From the NCBI RefSeq assembly GCF_900119365.1, contig NZ_FPJO01000044.1:1-33345 (forward strand): DNA of 33,345 bases. Direction: 5' to 3'. The translations under genes and the position numbers were made by a program. Source of the stretch: Streptomyces atratus (GTDB lineage: Bacteria; Actinomycetota; Actinomycetes; Streptomycetales; Streptomycetaceae). Under the pieces are notes generated by a model. The model saw only the letters and a program-made list of their open reading frames with translations, was not told the DNA's origin and searched no databases. Each line of letters opens with the position of its first letter. The first letter of the stretch is position 1. Shown one piece after another: positions 15,902 to 24,891 of this stretch.

Positions 15902-17345
15902 TAGGGCTTTGTTAGGTACCCCAAGTGATACTCGCTGGATAGATTGTGATCTTCTTTCAGGTGTGACTCCTGAGGAGATGGAAGAGGTCCGGCCGCGTCT
16001 GGAGGCGTTCGCGGCCGAGATGCTGGGCTCACTGGCGCGTCGGGACCAGCGGGCCAAGGGTGAGTTGTACCTGCGCGGGCTGATGCTGGACGGTAAGCGC
16101 AAGTCGATGCAGCCGATGGCCGAGCGCCTGGGCGTGGACCACCAGCAGTTGCAGCAGTTCGTGTCCTCCTCCACCTGGGACTATGCCAAGGTCCGTGAGC
16201 GGCTGGCCCGTTGGGCTGCGGCTCACATCTCGCCCGAGGCGTACGCGATCGACGACGTCGGCTTTCCCAAGGACGGCTACGACTCGCCGGGAGTGGCGCG
16301 GATGTACTGCGGCGCGCTGGGCAAGCGGGGCAACTGCCAGATCGGGGTCAGTGTGAACCTGGTCAGCGACCGTGCCTCCTCGGCCGTCGACTGGCGCCTG
16401 TTCCTGCCCGAGAACTGGGACGACACCAAGCACGGCGAAGACCCGCTACTGGCCGAGGCGATCCGGCGCCGCCGGGCCAGGGCCGGAATCCCGGACACCG
16501 CACGGCACCGGGAGAAGTGGCGCCTGGCCCTGGACATGCTGGACGAGGTCCGCGGGGACTGGGAGTTGCCCGACCTTCCGGTCGTCGCCGACGCCGGATA
16601 CGGCGACGCCATGGGCTTTCGCGAGGGCCTGACCGAGCGCGGTCTGACCTACGCGGTCGCGGTCAAGGCCACCACGACCGCCCACCCGGGCGGCGCCACG
16701 CCCGAGCGCCCACCGTACTACGGGCAGGGCCGCCCTCCCGTATCCGCCTGCCCCCAGCCGCACACCACCCTGCGCGCGCTGGCCCTGGCCGCCGGACAAG
16801 CAGCCACCCGCACCGTCACCTGGCGCCAGGGCAGCAAGGCCACCAAGCACAACCCACGGGCCGAGATGCGCTCGCAATTCCTGGCCCTACGGGTCCGCCC
16901 GGCCAACCGACACATCCGCCGGGCCGCAGACGGCTTCCCGCCCGAATGCTGGCTGCTCGTCGAGTGGCCTCCCGACTCCGCCGAACCAACCGACTACTCG
17001 CTCTCGACGCTGCCCGCTGACACTCCACTGCGCGAGCTGGTGCGAATCGCCAAGATCCGCTGGAGAGTTGAGCACGACTACCGCGACCTCAAGGACGGCC
17101 TCGGCCTGGACCACTTCGAGGGCCGCAACTACCTCGGCTGGCACCGCCACGTCACCCTCGCCTCCCTCGCCCAAGCCTTCTGCACCCTGCTCAGACTTGA
17201 CCCAAAAGCCCCTGCGTCGGCCTGACCCTCTACGCGGCCCTCCGCGAACTCCAGGCCCTCCTGGCCACCTGGACCGGCGCCTGCTCCATATGCGGCCAAC
17301 CTGCATCAACACCCGAACCCCACCACAGGACCTAACAAAGCCCTA
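15902..17345 (+). mobile_element. Complete IS701-family insertion sequence
   Basis: Perfect 16-bp terminal inverted repeats, TAGGGCTTTGTTAGGT at 15902-15917 and its reverse complement at 17330-17345, enclose 1444 bp with a single transposase gene. CTAG is present on both outer sides (15898-15901, 17346-17349), which fits the 4-bp target duplication typical of IS701. The intact ends and duplication suggest a recent insertion, even though the transposase C-terminus has a frameshift. Confidence 0.85.
15963..17225 (+). CDS. IS701-family transposase, slightly shortened C-terminus
   Basis: A 420-residue DDE transposase. GTG 15963 gives VTPEEMEEVRPRLEAF; ATG 15978 is an alternative. ELYLRGLMLDGKRKSMQPMA is a family signature. 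Catalytic residues lie in EAYAIDDVGFPKDGYDS (Asp), LPVVADAGYGDAMGF (Asp) and WRVEHDYRDLKDGLGLDHFE (Glu). The frame stops at 17225, but one frame over GLTLYAALRELQALLATWTG followed by CSICGQ continues to a TAA inside the right terminal repeat. A one-base deletion near 17215 has therefore removed about 35 C-terminal residues. Activity may be affected. Confidence 0.85.
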   Translation: MTPEEMEEVRPRLEAFAAEMLGSLARRDQRAKGELYLRGLMLDGKRKSMQPMAERLGVDHQQLQQFVSSSTWDYAKVRERLARWAAAHISPEAYAIDDVGFPKDGYDSPGVARMYCGALGKRGNCQIGVSVNLVSDRASSAVDWRLFLPENWDDTKHGEDPLLAEAIRRRRARAGIPDTARHREKWRLALDMLDEVRGDWELPDLPVVADAGYGDAMGFREGLTERGLTYAVAVKATTTAHPGGATPERPPYYGQGRPPVSACPQPHTTLRALALAAGQAATRTVTWRQGSKATKHNPRAEMRSQFLALRVRPANRHIRRAADGFPPECWLLVEWPPDSAEPTDYSLSTLPADTPLRELVRIAKIRWRVEHDYRDLKDGLGLDHFEGRNYLGWHRHVTLASLAQAFCTLLRLDPKAPASA

Positions 17346-17420
17346 CTAGGGGCCACCAGGCGATGGAAGCCTCGTCGGCGCTGCGCTTCATACCCCTCCT
17401 CCCCGCATACTCTTGACACT

Positions 17421-17447
17421 CGACTATTCTGAATTTCAGACTAGTCG
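17421..17447. promoter_or_regulatory. PadR operator overlapping the promoter
   Basis: A 27-bp palindrome with arms CGACTATTCTGAA and TTCAGACTAGTCG: 12 of 13 pairs match around one centre base. A TTGACA (-35-like) lies at 17413-17418, so a bound dimer would block the promoter of padR and the membrane-protein gene. It starts 50 nt before the ATG. Confidence 0.6.
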
Positions 17448-17469
17448 TGATCTTAGGGAGGGTCGATGC

Positions 17470-17835
17470 ATGGGCGACATCCAGCCCGCATGGCTCCGCG
17501 CCGTCCTGCCGCTGTGCCTTCTGGCCACGCTGGAGCGCGGAGAGAGTTACGGATACGCGCTGTTCCAGCAGCTCGAAGAATCGGGACTCGGCACCGTCAA
17601 GGGTGCCGTGCTGTACCCAGCACTGACGCGGCTCGCCGACGACGGCGCGGTCGAGGTCCGATGGGCCCCCGGGGAGGGCGGGCCTGGCCGGAAGTACTAC
17701 CGGCTGACCGACGCGGGGCGGGAGCGTCTGGCGCGGGAGCGCCGGGCGTGGCAGGAGTTCCGCACGGCGATCGACACGACGGCGGTGTTCCTGGCAGAGG
17801 CCCCTGCCACACCCCATGAACAGGAGAACCGATGA
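17470..17835 (+). CDS. PadR-family transcriptional regulator
   Basis: A 121-residue winged-helix repressor. ATG 17470 has GGGAGGG at 17455-17461 upstream. WLRAVLPLCLLATLERGESY and GYALFQQLEESGLGTVKGAV are the PadR HTH, LYPALTRLADDGAVEVRW is the recognition helix, and GRKYYRLTDAGRERLARER is the wing followed by the C-terminal dimer helix. Its ATGA overlap with the next gene makes a typical PadR-membrane protein pair. The signal it senses cannot be read from sequence. Confidence 0.9.
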   Translation: MGDIQPAWLRAVLPLCLLATLERGESYGYALFQQLEESGLGTVKGAVLYPALTRLADDGAVEVRWAPGEGGPGRKYYRLTDAGRERLARERRAWQEFRTAIDTTAVFLAEAPATPHEQENR

Positions 17836-18884
17836 CGAAGACCACGGCCGGGACCCGACCGGGCAACAGCGGCCGCGCTGCCTGGGCCGACAAGCTGGAG
17901 CTGGACCTCGTCCTTGTCCACAGAGTGCCGCGCGAACTCGTGAACCGTGTGCGGGAGGAGGTCGCCTGTGCAGTGACCGAAACGGGGCAGTCGGCGGAGG
18001 AACTCTTCGGCCCCGCCGAGGAGTACGCCACTGCGGTGGCCACCGAACGGGTCGACGCCGGGCCCCGCAGCACACGTGACTTCGAAGGCAGGACATCAGC
18101 CACGCATTTCCGGCAGGGCATGGTGGCAGGAGGCATCACCGTCCTGATCATGGCCACGGTGGGAACTTTCGGCGATGAGGACCGCTCCGGTGCCTCGGTT
18201 CTCCTCCTGTCCCTTTCCGCCTCCCTGCTCGTGGCGGCCAGTTTCGCGGTCCTCCCCGCCCTGCGCGCGGCCGGACGGACTGGGGCCGCCTGGCTCTATG
18301 GCAGCGGTGCCGGCGTCATCGCCGCTGCCGGCATCTGGTTGGCGTCCCTCCCCGCGGCCCAGGACGCGCATTCCTTCCCGTTCCCGCCATTCGCGGCAGC
18401 CGGGTTCGCGCTGCTGCTCGGGGCCCTGGGGCTGGCCACACCCGAGCGGGTCGTGAGCCGGTGGTTCTCCCCTGGTGAGGGCCGATGGCTCGACAATGAG
18501 CAATGGCTGTGCCGGCTGGGCGAGTTGCTGTATGGGCGGCACGGCCTTCCCATGCGCACGGCGCAGCAGCACGTGACCGAAGCACGGGAGCACCTGGCAG
18601 CCACCGGGCGCGCCGCACAGCAGGAACTCGGCCAGGTGGAGATCTATGCCATGAACCTGACCGACGGCCCGATACGCGAAGTCCAGCGGGTCCGCCACCA
18701 GTTCCTCGGTTCCCTTTCCAGCATGGCCGTATTCGCGGTGCTGTTCACCCTCACGCTGACGGACTCGGACAGCGGTGGTGCGACGCCCTGGGTTCACGCG
18801 GTGCTTTTCGTCTGCTCCGGCGCCGTGGCTGTCACCTTTCTCCGGAAGATGAGGGGTCCGGTGAACCACGCCGGCCAACGCTGA
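17832..18884 (+). CDS. PadR-partner multi-pass membrane protein
   Basis: A 350-residue protein translationally coupled to padR (ATGA). The N-terminal soluble helical part (LELDLVLVHRVPRELVNRVR; residues 70-75 LFGPAEEYA) resembles the HAAS/DUF1700 domain that accompanies PadR regulators. Four membrane helices follow (GGITVLIMATVGTF, VLLLSLSASLLVAASFAVLP, GSGAGVIAAAGIWLASLP, FAAAGFALLLGALGLA). A second soluble region of helices comes next, and two more helices (MAVFAVLFTLTLT; AVLFVCSGAVAVTFL) close the protein. The role is unknown; the pairing suggests a sensor of envelope stress or ligand that controls or is controlled by PadR. It is followed by a strong terminator. Confidence 0.7.
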   Translation: MTKTTAGTRPGNSGRAAWADKLELDLVLVHRVPRELVNRVREEVACAVTETGQSAEELFGPAEEYATAVATERVDAGPRSTRDFEGRTSATHFRQGMVAGGITVLIMATVGTFGDEDRSGASVLLLSLSASLLVAASFAVLPALRAAGRTGAAWLYGSGAGVIAAAGIWLASLPAAQDAHSFPFPPFAAAGFALLLGALGLATPERVVSRWFSPGEGRWLDNEQWLCRLGELLYGRHGLPMRTAQQHVTEAREHLAATGRAAQQELGQVEIYAMNLTDGPIREVQRVRHQFLGSLSSMAVFAVLFTLTLTDSDSGGATPWVHAVLFVCSGAVAVTFLRKMRGPVNHAGQR

Positions 18885-18922
18885 CCGGCCTCACCACCAG
18901 GCTCCCACGTCCGGGGACGATC

Positions 18923-18957
18923 GGGCCCGGGTGCGCCGTCACAGCGCACCCGGGCCC
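18923..18957. terminator. Strong terminator after the PadR operon
   Basis: GGGCCCGGGTGCGC and GCGCACCCGGGCCC form a perfect 14-bp stem with a 7-nt loop. It separates the plus-strand PadR operon from the minus-strand Tn3 remnant and may work for both. Confidence 0.8.
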
Positions 18958-19030
18958 GCGTCCAGCGGCGCCAGCGGTGCTGATCCAGCGTCAGTACTGT
19001 TAAGCGGGCAGGTGTGGGTCCTTCGGGTAT

Positions 19031-20200
19031 TCAGGCAGCTTGGCCGAAGCCGGCCGCAGTCGGGTCCTGCTCGCGCAGCGGGGTGAAGTCCACGTCCAGC
19101 TTCGGGTCGTACGCCTCCGGCTGGATGCCCAGCTCGTGCGTGGAGTACTCGCCGAACCGGTTGATGTGCTCGGTCAGGTACGGGGAGATGTGGGCCAAGT
19201 CCTCCGGCTCGATCGTCCAGCCCTTCTCCAGCAGCTGCCGGACAATCTCGGCGATGTCCAGGGCGTTGTGAAAAATCACCGCGTTCGTGAGCAGGGCATT
19301 GAATTTCATCGCCTTCTCCTGCTCGACCGGGTCGTTGTCGGCGATGACCCCGCGGTTGCCGAACCCGATCCACCGCGAGAACCGGTTGAATGACTCCACC
19401 TTGTTCGTCGCCGCCGTCACCCGCCTCCGAAGCGGGGCATCCGAGAGATCGCGCAGCAGCTGCACAGTACGGATCACACGGCCGACCTCGCGGAAGGCGG
19501 TGCAGGTGGCGTTCTTCTTCGATCCCGACCGCAGGCGCTTGAGCAGCGCGGACGACGAGATCGCGCCCTCCCGCACCGAGACAGCCACGCGCATCAGGTG
19601 CCGGAACTGGGACTCGATCAGGTCCCAGTTGATGACGTTCTTGCCCGGCTCCCCGAACAGGGCATCGATGTGCTCGTACTCGGCCTGCTTGCTCGGCCGG
19701 TAGAAGACCGAGTCCTTCCAATTCCTGATCCTGGGCATCAGATCGAAGCCCAGCAGATGGGCCAGCGCAAAGACCGGGTAGGACTGGCCCTGCGTATCCG
19801 CGTGCACCGTAGTCGGTTTTGACCTCGCTCGTGTTCTTCAGCAAGCCCTCGATGATGTAGACGGCCTCCCACACCCCGCACGGGATGAAGTGCGTGAACA
19901 GCGCGACGTAGGTGTCCGAGACGTGGTGGTAGGCGATCCCGCCCGGCTTGCCGTACCGCACACTCGTCTCGGCAAGCAGGTTGTCGAGGTAGGTGTCCAT
20001 ATGGGTGCCGTCCACCGCCACCGCGGTGCCATCCCCCCAAGCCTGGGAGATGTCCAGCTGGGCGTGCGCGTTGACCAGATCGGCGACCGCCTCGTTCAGT
20101 AGCACGATCGAGAAGTGCCGGTTCGCCGTGTACGACAGCTCGTGCCCGCTCACGCCGGGATGTGCCGGGCCGCCTCGTACGGCGCCGCGGCCGTGACCGC
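19031..20200 (-). pseudogene. Tn3-family transposase, C-terminal catalytic part, frameshifted
   Basis: Read on the minus strand, PYEAARHIP, then ANRHFSIVLLNEAVADLVNA, SQAWGDGTAVAVDGTHMDTY and GIAYHHVSDTYVALFTHFIP are the DDE_Tnp_Tn3 domain. One frame over, VHADTQGQSYPVFALAHLLG, FREVGRVIRTVQLLRDLSDA and ATNKVESFNRFSRWIGFGNR complete it to about 19031. The main break is an extra A in an AAAA run at about 19817, and another break falls near the GVSGHEL junction (about 20155). Little of the C-terminal domain is missing, but it is not one open frame. It is the first of three rearranged pieces. Confidence 0.75.
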
Positions 20201-20465
20201 CGAGGCCCGCCAGGCCCTGGACGGACTGGACGAGGTGGCACCGCTGGATGAGGTGGCCAAGCGGCTGGACGGGGAGGTCTCCCCGGCCCTGCTCGCCCTG
20301 GCGAAGGCCCTGGTGGTGCAGGCCGGCGGGCTCGGTGCGGTTACACCAGACCGTGGAGGGGTTCGGCGGGTTCGCGAAGCAGTACGAGCAGATCGAGAAG
20401 GTCTCGGCCCATCACGGCAACTTCTGGGAGGTGCTGCTGTACGGGCAGATCGGCCGGGACCGGCG
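20200..20465 (+). pseudogene. Inverted middle segment of the Tn3 transposase
   Basis: On the plus strand VTAEARQALDGLDEVAPLDE and KRLDGEVSPALLALAKALVV, then after one frame jump LHQTVEGFGGFAKQYEQIEK and VSAHHGNFWEVLLYGQIGRD read as protein. The AHHGN motif and flanks resemble the middle of Tn3-family transposases, from memory. It lies in opposite orientation between two minus-strand pieces, as if an internal segment had been inverted. That it belongs to the same protein is inference. Confidence 0.5.
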
Positions 20466-20680
20466 GCCTCCCAGGCCAGCAGCTGCTTGGACCAGTCGGC
20501 GTACTCCTCGGAGCCGACCACCGCGACATCGCCGGTGCGCAGTTCCTCCGCGAGGGCGGTGAAGACCTGAGACTTTGCGGGTTTCGGCGCGGGTCGGGCG
20601 AAGACCTTCCGCTCCGCCCGCGCAAAGGCCTCCAGGATCTTGCCGTGGCGCGGGGCGGGCTGCTGCTCGTCCTCGCTCAT
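20466..20680 (-). pseudogene. Upstream internal piece of the Tn3 transposase
   Basis: SQVFTALAEELRTGDVAVVG and SEEYADWSKQLLAWE match the conserved ELRxGDVxVxGSExYADW segment of Tn3-family transposases. The preceding 40 residues (from ATG 20680: MSEDEQQPAPRHGKILEAFA) are not recognisable as Tn3. The N-terminal region is therefore absent or replaced. Confidence 0.6.
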
Positions 20681-21008
20681 GCCTTCTGGGGACACGGTTC
20701 GCCCGTGGACGGAGGAGAGCGTCGGACAGGTGGCGGGTGCTGCTGCCCGGAGACCCGGAGGGCGTTTGGAGGGCAATGGTTCTGCGGTGAGGTGTGTCAG
20801 CAGGGGCTGGCAGTGGTGGGAACGGGCTCGCTCAGGTCGCCGACGCTCGCCGTCGCGCCAACCTTGGTGTCCTGCTCATGGCCCTCGTCGTCCCTGAACG
20901 GCTTGCCGTCGTTGGGGCTCTGTTCTCCCGAAACTACGGCGAAGTGACGGGTAACCCTCTGTAATCGGAGCGACGCTCGGTGTAGGGTCTTCGAGGAGTC
21001 GCGCTGGA
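20681..21008. other. Gap between the Tn3 remnant and the nSTAND gene, with one unassigned small ORF
   Basis: No recognisable gene. A 56-residue plus-strand frame from GTG 20794 to TAA 20964 reads like protein (RRRANLGVLLMALVVPERLA, then VVGALFSRNYGEVTG) and has GGTGAGG just before it. I do not recognise it; it could be a scrap. Confidence 0.25.
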
Positions 21009-24000
21009 TCAGCAGGTCCTGCGGTACGGGATATCAGGCAGGTACGCCTTCCAGTCCGTGTGAGAGAGCGGGGAGCCGGTACGGGCGCAAACCTGATGGG
21101 CCACATGTGCGGGAGCGATGTCGTACGTCAGGAGCTGGACGTGTGCGCCGGCGACGGAAAGTGTGGTGCCGTCCTGGTTGAAGGCAAGCGCGTGGGGGAG
21201 GTCGCCGGGGGTTGGGAGTGCGGACCCGAGGGGGCGGCTGGAAGCCACGTCCCAGAGTTGGACGGTGCCCCCGCTGCCGGCCACTGCCAGGGTGCCGCCG
21301 TCCGGGGAGAAGGCGAGTGACGTGATGGACTCGCCGGGGCCTGTTTTGGCCACACCAATGCGGTTGCGCACTTCGCCGTCCCACACGGTGACGTGCCCCA
21401 TCGCATCACCTGCCGCGAAGTACGCCCCGTCCGGGCTGAAGGCCAGTACATCGGACATGCCGTCGCCGAGGGTACGGTAATTCGTCTGTCCTGTACGGAG
21501 GTCGGCCACCTGGTCCTGGCTGGTGACGAGCATGCGCTGGTCGTCGCGAACCGCCATGCCCCCTGCGGGAACGTCGTTCAGCGTCCGGAGGCGTTCGTTT
21601 CGTTGTACGTCCCATACCTCCACGACCTGCCGCGCGGTAGTCCGGGACACGTAGAGGGCCCGGCCGTCGGGGCTCAGGGCCAGTCCGTCGACGCCGGTCA
21701 TTCCGTCCCGGTCTGGACGGATGGTGATGTTGGCGCGCCTGTGGTTTGTTGTTACATCCCAGACTGTGATGCGCTGGCCGGCAGGAGCGTCGGCAGTGCT
21801 GCTTCGGGCGTATGCGAAGGAGCGGCCGTCGGCACTCAACGCCCACAGGTTGAAGCAGTCGATGTCTGCCGGTGGGGTTCCCAGTTCCTCACCGCCGACC
21901 GCAGCTGTCTCCTCGTCGGTGCCCAGTTCCAGAGGCGAGTCGACCTCTGCCACGGCGCCGACCCCCTCGACGAGACATGGCTTGTCCGGCATGGTCAGGA
22001 AGGCCCTGCCGGTCCGGGTGTCCCACAGGCGGACAGTGCTATCACCCTTGTTGTCAGCCGGGGCACGCAAGGTGGCCAACGTCTGACCATCCCGGGACAG
22101 CAGGGCGCCGTCCACGGTCTGCTGGCGCCAGCCGGGCGTGGTCGCCGTGCCGAGTGCCAGGGAACGCACGGCCGTACGCGAGCTGTCGAGGTATCGGATC
22201 TCGGCGGCGGCGAAATCCACTTCGTAGTGGTCAGCCGTCTCGCTGCCCAGGGTGTGGCGGAACACCGGGGCAAAATCGGGTGAGGTGAGGCGCCACAGGA
22301 GGACTTGGCCTCCCCCGTCGATCGCGGCCACGAACGATCCATCCGGACTGAACCGCACGTCGGCCGCCGCCTTCGTGTCCAGCTGGGCGAGGTCACGCCC
22401 CGAGGCAATGTCCCGGACGACGACTCCGGTGGGGGACCCGAGCGTGATAGCGGTGCCGTCGGGCGAGAAGGTGAATCGGACCTGCGAGCAGAAGTCCCGC
22501 CCGTACTTGGCCTTCCAGGGCAGGCGCAGGGGGATGCGGCGGGCGATGTCCCAGATCCGTAGAGGGTGTCGGGTGCTGCACGTCGCCAGTCGACGCCCGT
22601 CTGCACTGATGGCTGCGTCCGACGTCTCCATCCCTTCGCTCCCTGTGGGGACTCGCAGCCGTAGTCGGCGACTCGGCACGTCCCAGACCTGCACCTCGCT
22701 CGCAGCCTGGACCACGAGACTACGTCCGTCCGCGCTGAAGGCGACGATCATCGGCAGTTCCGCTGGCAGGTGTCCAGTCACCTGTCCCGTGCGGATGTCC
22801 CACAACGCCACGGAATCCCCCCTGTTCAGCGCCATCGTCCGGCCGTCCGGGCTGATCATGTCGTCGTCGGGACCGGACAGCCGCTCGCCGGGCCCTGGGT
22901 AGGTGTGGGTGAGGCGGTGGGTGCGCATGTCCCAGACGCGGACGTGGTCGCTGGAGGCCGACACCAAGGCCCGTCCGTCGGCGGTGAGGCGGCGGACGGT
23001 GGATCGGGCGTCGCGTTCCGGGACCCTGAAGACATCCTGCTCGTGGCTGTTGAGCGCGGACAGCACAGCCGACCGGGTCTCCAGGGTGTGGGCGAGCTGC
23101 CAGGAGGCGACGCTTAGCCGGGCCGCGGTGACCGGGTCGGTGGGGCGCATGCTGTCAGCCACCGCTGCGATCCGGCGTGCCTCGGATTCCCGGTGGCGGC
23201 GGTCGCTGGTGCGGGACTGCTGCCAGGCGGTGACGCCCGCGACGAGAGCGAGAGCGAGGAGGGTGGCGAGGGTGGTCAGCAGGGTGCGGCGGCGGCGCAG
23301 TTCCCGCGTACGAGTGGTCCGGCTGGCAGTCAGGAAGGCCCGTTCTGCTGGGGTCAAAGGCTGGTTTGCGAGGTGTTCGTCCGCGGTGGCCAGGCGCGTG
23401 CCCCGGTAGAGGGCTCCCGGGTCGTGTGCCAAGTCCTCCCATGCGCTGGCCGCTTCGGTCAGGCGGCGATGGGTGCGCAGGCGATCGCGGGTCTCCTCGA
23501 CCCAGGCGTGCAGGCGGGGCCAGGACGTGATGAGGGCCTCGTGAGCGAGATCGACCGCGTTGTCGTCGAGGGTGATGAGGCGGGCCTGGGCCAGGCGGTC
23601 GAGGACCAGAGCGACGTTGTCGGCGGGGGCGAAGTCCATTTCCGTACGGTCGACAGGGCGGCGGGTGTCGAGGGAGCCCTCTCCGGGGGTGATCAATCGC
23701 AGCAGAACAAGGCGGGCCAGCTCTGCGTGGTCGGCGGAGAACCGGGTGTAGACCTCCTCGGCAGTCTTCGCGATCGCGCTATGGACGCCGCCCGCCGCTT
23801 CGTACGCCTCCATCGTCAGCACACGGCCGCGGCGCCGCCGCCATGTCTCGCGCAGGGCGTGAGAGAGCAGTGGCAGGCCTCCGGGCTCGCCGTCCACCGC
23901 CTCCACGAGGCGGGCGGTCAGTTCGCGTTCAACGATCAGCCCCGCCGTCTGCGCCGGTCTCACAACGGCCTCGCGTAGCTCGGCACGGCTCATCGACCCC

Positions 24001-24788
24001 ACCAGCAGGTTGGCCTCCCGCATCACGTTGGCAAGCTCGCGGTACTCGGCACAGCGGCCGTAGAAATCGGCCCGTACGGCGATCACGACGCGCAGCCTGC
24101 TGTCCGCCTGCCGAGCGGCAAGCAGGGCCTCGATGAACTCGGTGCGCTCCTGTACGTCCCGGCACAGCGTGAAGACCTCCTCGAACTGGTCCACCACCAG
24201 TACGGTGTCGCCGCCAGCGTCCCGCGGCACCAGTACCTTCGCATGGGTGCGCAGCGGATGCTCACCCGGAGTGAGGATGCGGATCGCCGCCAGGGAGGCG
24301 CCCTCGGTGCGCAGCGCGGGGATCAGCCCGGCCCGCAGCAGCGAGGACTTACCGATGCCGGACGGGCCGAAAACGGCCGAAAAGCGGTGCGCCAGCACCA
24401 GTTCGCGTACGTCTTCCACGAGGGTGCTGCGGCCGAAGAACCGCTCGTGGTCTGCAGCTTCGAACCGGGCCAGCCCCTGATACGGCGACTCCAGGCCGTC
24501 GTCCTCCTCGCGGTCGCGGACCACCGACTCCTCGGCCGCCTCGCGCCACCGCCGCTCCCACTCCGCCACATCGCCGCCGCAAGCCGCCACGTAGGCCAGG
24601 GCGACCGCCAGTGACGGCATCTGCTCCCCGGCCGCAGCCTGCGACAGCGAGGTCACCGAGTAGCGGGCCCTGCGCGCCATCTCCCGATAAGTCAGCCCTC
24701 CCGCCTCGCGCCGCAGCTTGCGTAACTCGTCCGCAAACCGCTGTACCGGCCCTGCGGCCGGATCCAGCGGTGTCTCACGACGCCCCAT
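21009..24788 (-). CDS. HTH-nSTAND-WD40 protein (1259 residues)
   Basis: A single intact gene, with GAGGGGAC upstream of ATG 24788. Domain order: an XRE-like helix-turn-helix (residues about 14-75, FADELRKLRREAGGLTYREM and ARYSVTSLSQAAAGEQMPSL); an nSTAND1 NTPase with the marker SPYQGLARFEAADHERFFGR (101-120), P-loop GPSGIGKS (141-148), Walker B TVLVVDQFEE (195-204) and a C-terminal winged-helix region (DLAHEALITSWPRLHAWVEE); one membrane helix (TLLTTLATLLALALVAGVTA, about 510-530); then some 14 WD40-like blades to the end (repeated FSPDGxxxAxxxxxGxVxLWD). The layout is typical of Streptomyces signalling NTPases, some of which resemble defence or cell-fate sensors. The ligand is unknown. Confidence 0.9.
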   Translation of the reverse strand: MGRRETPLDPAAGPVQRFADELRKLRREAGGLTYREMARRARYSVTSLSQAAAGEQMPSLAVALAYVAACGGDVAEWERRWREAAEESVVRDREEDDGLESPYQGLARFEAADHERFFGRSTLVEDVRELVLAHRFSAVFGPSGIGKSSLLRAGLIPALRTEGASLAAIRILTPGEHPLRTHAKVLVPRDAGGDTVLVVDQFEEVFTLCRDVQERTEFIEALLAARQADSRLRVVIAVRADFYGRCAEYRELANVMREANLLVGSMSRAELREAVVRPAQTAGLIVERELTARLVEAVDGEPGGLPLLSHALRETWRRRRGRVLTMEAYEAAGGVHSAIAKTAEEVYTRFSADHAELARLVLLRLITPGEGSLDTRRPVDRTEMDFAPADNVALVLDRLAQARLITLDDNAVDLAHEALITSWPRLHAWVEETRDRLRTHRRLTEAASAWEDLAHDPGALYRGTRLATADEHLANQPLTPAERAFLTASRTTRTRELRRRRTLLTTLATLLALALVAGVTAWQQSRTSDRRHRESEARRIAAVADSMRPTDPVTAARLSVASWQLAHTLETRSAVLSALNSHEQDVFRVPERDARSTVRRLTADGRALVSASSDHVRVWDMRTHRLTHTYPGPGERLSGPDDDMISPDGRTMALNRGDSVALWDIRTGQVTGHLPAELPMIVAFSADGRSLVVQAASEVQVWDVPSRRLRLRVPTGSEGMETSDAAISADGRRLATCSTRHPLRIWDIARRIPLRLPWKAKYGRDFCSQVRFTFSPDGTAITLGSPTGVVVRDIASGRDLAQLDTKAAADVRFSPDGSFVAAIDGGGQVLLWRLTSPDFAPVFRHTLGSETADHYEVDFAAAEIRYLDSSRTAVRSLALGTATTPGWRQQTVDGALLSRDGQTLATLRAPADNKGDSTVRLWDTRTGRAFLTMPDKPCLVEGVGAVAEVDSPLELGTDEETAAVGGEELGTPPADIDCFNLWALSADGRSFAYARSSTADAPAGQRITVWDVTTNHRRANITIRPDRDGMTGVDGLALSPDGRALYVSRTTARQVVEVWDVQRNERLRTLNDVPAGGMAVRDDQRMLVTSQDQVADLRTGQTNYRTLGDGMSDVLAFSPDGAYFAAGDAMGHVTVWDGEVRNRIGVAKTGPGESITSLAFSPDGGTLAVAGSGGTVQLWDVASSRPLGSALPTPGDLPHALAFNQDGTTLSVAGAHVQLLTYDIAPAHVAHQVCARTGSPLSHTDWKAYLPDIPYRRTC

Positions 24789-24891
24789 CCCACTGGTCCC
24801 CTCGTATCTCCGTACCCCGTGTCATGGTCACGTTAGGAACCCACCACGTGCGCGGGCAAGGGCTCACCTCGGCCTCCCAACTGGCGCTCGG

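Noticed and set aside
20917..20951. GGGG-starting sequence resembling a Tn3 terminal repeat
   Set aside because: It faces the wrong way for the Tn3 remnant on its left, and no matching end was found near 19000.
21393..22283. Long plus-strand frames opposite the nSTAND gene
   Set aside because: They are antisense shadows of the WD40 repeats; no motif or ribosome binding site supports them.
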